This document shows positions 5,611 to 8,658 of a stretch of DNA of 8,658 bases, in pieces (the stretch's first letter is position 1; every line of letters starts with the position of its first letter). The stretch covers positions 1 through 8,658 of the forward strand of contig VBOF01000090.1 in the NCBI GenBank assembly GCA_005877855.1, written 5' to 3'. The notes under the pieces were generated by a model. That model ran no database searches. It worked only from the letters and a program-made list of their open reading frames with translations, and had not been told where the DNA came from. Made by a program: the position numbers and the translations under genes. This DNA comes from Nitrospirota bacterium (GTDB lineage: Bacteria > Nitrospirota > Nitrospiria > Nitrospirales > NS-4).

Positions 5611-6861
5611 TCAGCCTGCCGGTGGAGGAGAGGAGAAGCGCTCAAGGAAGGCGGTGGAGAAGCGGCCCTTTTGGAAGTCGGGGTCGTCGAGGATGCGACG
5701 GTGCAGCGGAAACGAGTCGTAGTGCGGGGTAATCTCGGACCCCGGCTCGATCGCCGTATCCACCCGGACCCCCGGGCCTCCTGGCGGATGGCAGCGCGTG
5801 ATCAGCCCCGCGCACGGTGTGAAGGTGTCCGGACATTCGGCATTGATCCGGCACTCGATGCTGTGACCGATCATCTTCACGTCCTGCTGCTTCCAGGACA
5901 GCGGCTGGCCCGCGGCGATCTTGATCTGCTCCTTGACGAGATCAATCCCCGTGACCTCTTCGGTGATGGGATGCTCGACCTGGATGCGCGTGTTCATCTC
6001 CATGAAATAGAACCGCCGCTCCTTGTCCAGCAGGAACTCCACGGTCCCGGCATTCCGGTACCGGACCGCCTGGGCGGCTTCGACCGCCACGCGGCCCAGT
6101 TCGCGCCGGAGGCGGTCGTCCACCGCCGGCGACGGCGTCTCCTCGATGAGCTTCTGGTAGCGGCGCTGCACGGAACAATCCCGCTCGCCGAGATAGATCG
6201 TCCGGCCGCGCTCGTCCGCGAGGATCTGGACTTCAATGTGCCGCGGCTCGAGGAAGTACCGCTCCACGTACACGCTCTGATTGCCGAACGCCGCGTTGGC
6301 TTCCGCGCGGGCCGCCTCAAAGGCGTGCGCCAGTTCATCCTCCTTGTTCACCACCCGCATCCCGCGCCCCCCACCGCCTGCCGACGCCTTGATGATCACC
6401 GGGTAGCCGATTTTCGCCGCCACCTCCGCAGCCTCCTGCTCGCTCGTGATCTCCCCCTCGCTACCGGGCAGCACCGGCAAGCCGTGGCGGCTCATGATGT
6501 CGCGCGCCTTCGCCTTGTCCCCCATCGTGCCGATGTTCTCGGAGGTCGGCCCGATGAACTTGATGCCGATCGACTCGCACACCTCCGCGAAGTGGGCATT
6601 CTCAGCCAGGAAGCCGTACCCCGGGTGGATGGCGTCGCAGGCGGTGATCTCCGCCGCGCTGAGGATGTTCGGGATGTTGCGGTAGCTGAGTGACGGATCG
6701 GGGGGACCGATGCACAGGTGCTCGTCCGCGAGCCGCACGTGGAGGGCGTCCTTGTCCACTTCAGAATGAACGGCCACGCTGCGGACGCCCAGCTCCTTGC
6801 AGGCCCGGATGACCCGCACCGCGATCTCCCCGCGGTTGGCCACGAGAATTTTCTTGAACAC
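5611..6861 (-). CDS. accC: Biotin carboxylase of acetyl-CoA carboxylase, with an internal C-terminal deletion
   Basis: ATP-dependent carboxylation of biotin on AccB, the first half-reaction of acetyl-CoA carboxylase. 416 aa against about 449 in E. coli. The N-terminal domain and ATP-grasp are intact: FKKILVANRGEIAVRVIRA (2-20), K116, K158, AGGGGRGMR (161-169), H208, E275, FMEMNTRIQVEHP with E288, N290, R292 and E296, and R338. The C-terminal domain then passes from PHYDS (379-383) straight to FPLHRRILDDPDF (384-396). Relatives have about 34 residues between these points, starting with the conserved MIxKL segment and ending at GIKT. Adding them back gives the normal length, and both sides stay in frame. 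The start is GTG, with GGAGGG seven bases upstream inside the accB end; accB stops three bases before. ThiE follows. The deletion may weaken folding or dimer contacts, or be an assembly fault. Confidence 0.94.
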   Translation of the reverse strand: MFKKILVANRGEIAVRVIRACKELGVRSVAVHSEVDKDALHVRLADEHLCIGPPDPSLSYRNIPNILSAAEITACDAIHPGYGFLAENAHFAEVCESIGIKFIGPTSENIGTMGDKAKARDIMSRHGLPVLPGSEGEITSEQEAAEVAAKIGYPVIIKASAGGGGRGMRVVNKEDELAHAFEAARAEANAAFGNQSVYVERYFLEPRHIEVQILADERGRTIYLGERDCSVQRRYQKLIEETPSPAVDDRLRRELGRVAVEAAQAVRYRNAGTVEFLLDKERRFYFMEMNTRIQVEHPITEEVTGIDLVKEQIKIAAGQPLSWKQQDVKMIGHSIECRINAECPDTFTPCAGLITRCHPPGGPGVRVDTAIEPGSEITPHYDSFPLHRRILDDPDFQKGRFSTAFLERFSSPPPAG

Positions 6862-6864
6862 CTC

Positions 6865-7404
6865 TCAGCCCTCCGGTTGGGCGCCCGGCTCGATCAGGAA
6901 GAGCGGCTCGCCGTACTCGACCGGCTTGGCGTTCTCCATCAGAATCTTGACCACACGCCCGTCGATGTCGGACTCGATCTCGTTCATCAGCTTCATGGCC
7001 TCGACGATGCAAAGGACCTGGCCTTTCTTCACGTACGAGCCTTCCTCCACGTACACGTCGGCGTAAGGAGACGCCGACCGATAGAAGGTCCCCACGATGG
7101 GCGAGCGCACGGTGACCAGGCCTTCCGTAGACGGCTCGGCCGTTGGCGCGTCCGTCGGGGCGACCGCGAGCCCGGCAGTGGAAACGGGCACGGACACCTC
7201 GACCGGTGGAGAAGGCACGCCGGTCCCTTCGCGCCGCAGCCGGATCCGGAGCCCATCGCGTTCGACCTCAAGGTCGCCGACGCCCGCGTTCTGAAACACG
7301 GCGATCAGGTCCTGCAGGAGTTGGGGGTCTACCAGGGCGTCCGGACGTGGCTTGGGCTGCGCCACGGCGGGCTTCCTGGCAGCTTTGGCTGCGTGGCGTT
7401 TCAT
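6865..7404 (-). CDS. accB: Biotin carboxyl carrier protein of acetyl-CoA carboxylase
   Basis: Carries the biotin that AccC carboxylates and the carboxyltransferase then uses. 179 aa against 156 in E. coli. The first 22 residues are a Lys/Ala/Pro-rich extension. A helical and strand segment typical of the AccB N-terminus follows (LLQDLIAVF to GLRIRLRR, 29-58), then a Pro/Ala/Thr/Val linker (about 60-95). The biotinyl domain (97-173) has EAMKLMNEI, with K138 the biotin site. The conserved thumb, SPIVGTFYRSASPYADVYVEEG (101-122), is present. The ATG at 7404 shares one base with the efp stop (TGATG), so translation is coupled. accC begins three bases after its stop, the usual accBC order. Confidence 0.97.
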   Translation of the reverse strand: MKRHAAKAARKPAVAQPKPRPDALVDPQLLQDLIAVFQNAGVGDLEVERDGLRIRLRREGTGVPSPPVEVSVPVSTAGLAVAPTDAPTAEPSTEGLVTVRSPIVGTFYRSASPYADVYVEEGSYVKKGQVLCIVEAMKLMNEIESDIDGRVVKILMENAKPVEYGEPLFLIEPGAQPEG

Positions 7405-7961
7405 CAGGCCCGTTCCACATATTCGCGCGTTCGGGTGTCCACCTTGACCACCACCCCTTCATCGATATAGAGCGGCACCTTGATGGTCGCCCCGCTCTCC
7501 AGGATCGCCGGCTTCGAGCCCCCGGAAGCCGTGTCGCCGCGAACGCCCGGCTCCGTCTTCACAATCTTGAGCTCGACAAACACCGGCAGCTCCATCCCGA
7601 TCGGCGTCCCTTTATGGAGCAGCAGCGTGACGGTCATGTTCTCCTTGAGGAGGTCCCAGCCGTCGCCAAGGTGCGTCCGGTCGAACGTCAACTGCTCATA
7701 AGTCGTCGTGTCCATGAAGGTGTACTGGTCGCCCTCCACGTAGAGAAAGGTCATCTCCCGCTCGTCGAGATCGGGCGTAGGGAGCTTTTCTCCCGAGCGG
7801 TAGGTCCGTTCGATGACGTTCCCTGTCCTGAGGCTCTTGAGCTTGGTCCGCACGAAGGCTCCGCCTTTCCCGGGCTTGACATGCTGAAATTCGATGATCG
7901 TGTAGGGCTCCCCGTCCAGCTCGAGCTTCGCCCCGTTGCGAAATTCCGACGTTGAGATCAC
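7404..7961 (-). CDS. efp: Translation elongation factor P
   Basis: Binds ribosomes stalled on polyproline and promotes peptide bond formation. 185 aa, normal for the family. Three beta-barrel domains are seen: a KOW-like domain (about 1-64) and two OB domains (about 65-128 and 129-185). The tip loop, VKPGKGGAF (28-36), has K32 at the place of the modified E. coli K34, so a lysine modification such as EpmA-type is possible; no modifying enzyme is in the window. The C-terminal signature SGATIKVPLYIDEGVVVKVDTRTREYVER is intact. The start is GTG at 7961, giving the usual MISTSEFRNG; the frame stays open upstream but those residues are unlike EF-P. aroQ ends 32 nt upstream and accB begins at its stop codon. 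ThiE, AccB and AccC in this operon have several proline-rich stretches. Confidence 0.97.
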   Translation of the reverse strand: MISTSEFRNGAKLELDGEPYTIIEFQHVKPGKGGAFVRTKLKSLRTGNVIERTYRSGEKLPTPDLDEREMTFLYVEGDQYTFMDTTTYEQLTFDRTHLGDGWDLLKENMTVTLLLHKGTPIGMELPVFVELKIVKTEPGVRGDTASGGSKPAILESGATIKVPLYIDEGVVVKVDTRTREYVERA

Positions 7962-7973
7962 GGGTCTGGTTTG

Positions 7974-7980
7974 CCTCCTT
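7974..7980 (-). promoter_or_regulatory. Ribosome binding site for efp, long spacing
   Basis: On the minus strand AAGGAGG (7980-7974) lies in the aroQ-efp gap, 12 bases before the GTG start at 7961. It is the strongest Shine-Dalgarno sequence in this operon, though the spacing is longer than ideal. It supports a start near 7961 rather than the longer open frame. Confidence 0.75.
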
Positions 7981-7993
7981 CTGGTCCATCTTG

Positions 7994-8449
7994 CTACTTT
8001 TTCGCGGTGGCCTGTTGCGCCCGCACGTGCGAGACAGCGGCCCGCAGCCCCAGCGCATAGCTCTCCGGGCCGAACCCCGAGATCTGTCCGACCGCCACGC
8101 CGGCGATGTAGGAATGCTGCCGGAACTCCTCGCGCCGATACAGGTTGGAGAGGTGCACTTCGACGGTCGGAATGTCGACCGCCGCGATGGCGTCGCGCAG
8201 GGCGATGCTCGTGTGGGTATACGCGCCGGGATTGATCACCAGCGCATCGTACTGGCCCGCCGCCTTCTGAATCCACGCCACCAGATCGCCTTCGTCGTTG
8301 GATTGATGGATCGTGAGGCCCGCCCCCAGCTCCTTCGCCAGCGCGTCCAGGTTGCGGTTGATCCCGTCCAGCGTGACCGCCCCGTAGATGTGAGTCTCGC
8401 GGGAGCCTAACAGATTCAGGTTCGGCCCGTGGAGGACCAGGACCTTCAC
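7994..8449 (-). CDS. aroQ: Type II 3-dehydroquinate dehydratase
   Basis: Dehydrates 3-dehydroquinate to 3-dehydroshikimate, third step of the shikimate pathway, leading to chorismate and so to tryptophan. 151 aa, normal for the dodecameric type II enzyme. Active-site features are GPNLNLLGSRE (8-18) with R17, catalytic Y22 in HIYG, NPGAYTHTS with N73 and H79, and EVHLSN with E97 and H99. The C-terminal GQISGFGPESYALGLRA (121-137) is the usual end of the fold. The start is GTG at 8449, eleven bases after a GGGAG; the GTGA overlap with the upstream gene's stop indicates translational coupling. efp follows after 32 nt. Confidence 0.97.
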   Translation of the reverse strand: MKVLVLHGPNLNLLGSRETHIYGAVTLDGINRNLDALAKELGAGLTIHQSNDEGDLVAWIQKAAGQYDALVINPGAYTHTSIALRDAIAAVDIPTVEVHLSNLYRREEFRQHSYIAGVAVGQISGFGPESYALGLRAAVSHVRAQQATAKK

Positions 8450-8658
8450 GTCCGGCGACGCTCCCGGATCCTAGCAAGCCAGCCTTCCAGCCGACGGATG
8501 CGGGCCTTGCGCTTGGCCTGGGCCGAGGTCTCCAGTGACGCCTTCGCCGGGGCTCGATGACTGACTCCCGCTCCTTCCACCTCCAACGCTATGATCTTTT
8601 CGTGCAACCGGAGATCGTTGGGCTCTTTGGCGGCAAGGCGGCGATAGACCTCCAGGCC
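8446..8658 (-). CDS. C-terminal end of a probable TPR-type protein (runs off right edge)
   Basis: Translated by hand: 70 residues open from the window edge to a TGA at 8448-8446. The visible start, LEVYRRLAAKEPNDLRLHEKI (2-22), looks like the end of a tetratricopeptide repeat, with the typical Pro-x-Asp turn. It is followed by a variable linker and a basic helix, KRKARIRRLEGWLARIRERRR (49-69), which is probably amphipathic. The stop overlaps the aroQ start by four bases. No signal peptide or membrane segment can be judged, as most of the gene is outside the window. The reading frame is well supported by the GTGA coupling; the TPR assignment rests on this short piece only. The promoter of the whole minus operon must lie further right. 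Confidence 0.6.
   Translation of the reverse strand, partial: GLEVYRRLAAKEPNDLRLHEKIIALEVEGAGVSHRAPAKASLETSAQAKRKARIRRLEGWLARIRERRRT

Noticed and set aside
5598..5645. TTG start for thiE at 5645
   Set aside because: It would overlap accC by 35 nt without a ribosome site; the ATG at 5597 is simpler. It cannot be excluded outright.
5671..6693. 340-codon open frame antisense to accC
   Set aside because: A GC-rich antisense shadow; accC has all catalytic motifs on the other strand.
7404..8477. Single long open frame that would fuse about 170 residues upstream of EF-P
   Set aside because: The upstream part is a shadow of aroQ in another frame. EF-P begins at MISTSEF from GTG 7961, behind AAGGAGG.

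Overview
The window reads as a GC-rich Gram-negative chromosome segment. A lipid A gene (lpxD), a PilZ domain gene, a probable sigma-54 promoter and the order TPR protein - aroQ - efp - accB - accC - thiE fit Nitrospirota (Nitrospira-like) best. That placement is inference from gene content and protein style; other deep-branching Gram-negative groups remain possible. No tRNA, rRNA, CRISPR array, insertion sequence or phage gene was seen.

Layout. (1) 1-1408, minus strand: trpF followed downstream by trpB, which runs off the left edge. A GC-rich nested dyad lies between them. (2) 1409-1512: a compact divergent promoter region. Two good sigma-70-like promoters face apart and a 10-bp palindrome lies between their -35 boxes. 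The trpF promoter would start transcription at or next to the ATG, so trpF looks leaderless. (3) 1513-4372, plus strand: a CMAH/UlaG-like metallo-beta-lactamase-fold protein lacking a Rieske domain, then lpxD with a basic tail, then a small PilZ (c-di-GMP receptor) protein, all closely spaced. (4) 4373-4884, plus strand: an intergenic region with dyads and a near-consensus sigma-54 promoter, followed by a gene for a small secreted protein with a lysine-rich block. I do not recognise its family. Its stop codon overlaps the stop codon of convergent thiE. (5) 4881-8658, minus strand: one tightly coupled operon of TPR-protein tail, aroQ, efp, accB, accC and thiE, with overlaps or very short gaps.

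How the genes work together. The minus operon combines shikimate synthesis (AroQ), rescue of proline-stalled ribosomes (EF-P), the first step of fatty acid synthesis (AccB/AccC) and thiamine phosphate synthesis (ThiE). TrpF and TrpB are steps of tryptophan synthesis, which also draws on the shikimate route. LpxD uses acyl-ACP made downstream of acetyl-CoA carboxylase to build lipid A.

The most unusual points are: an apparent in-frame loss of about 34 conserved residues in the C-terminal domain of AccC; a 48-bp repeat present twice in frame in thiE, one copy interrupting the start of the barrel; and the sigma-54-type promoter driving the lysine-rich secreted protein. Two perfect palindromes of the form ACAC-NN-GTGT, in two separate regulatory regions, may mark sites for one regulator.
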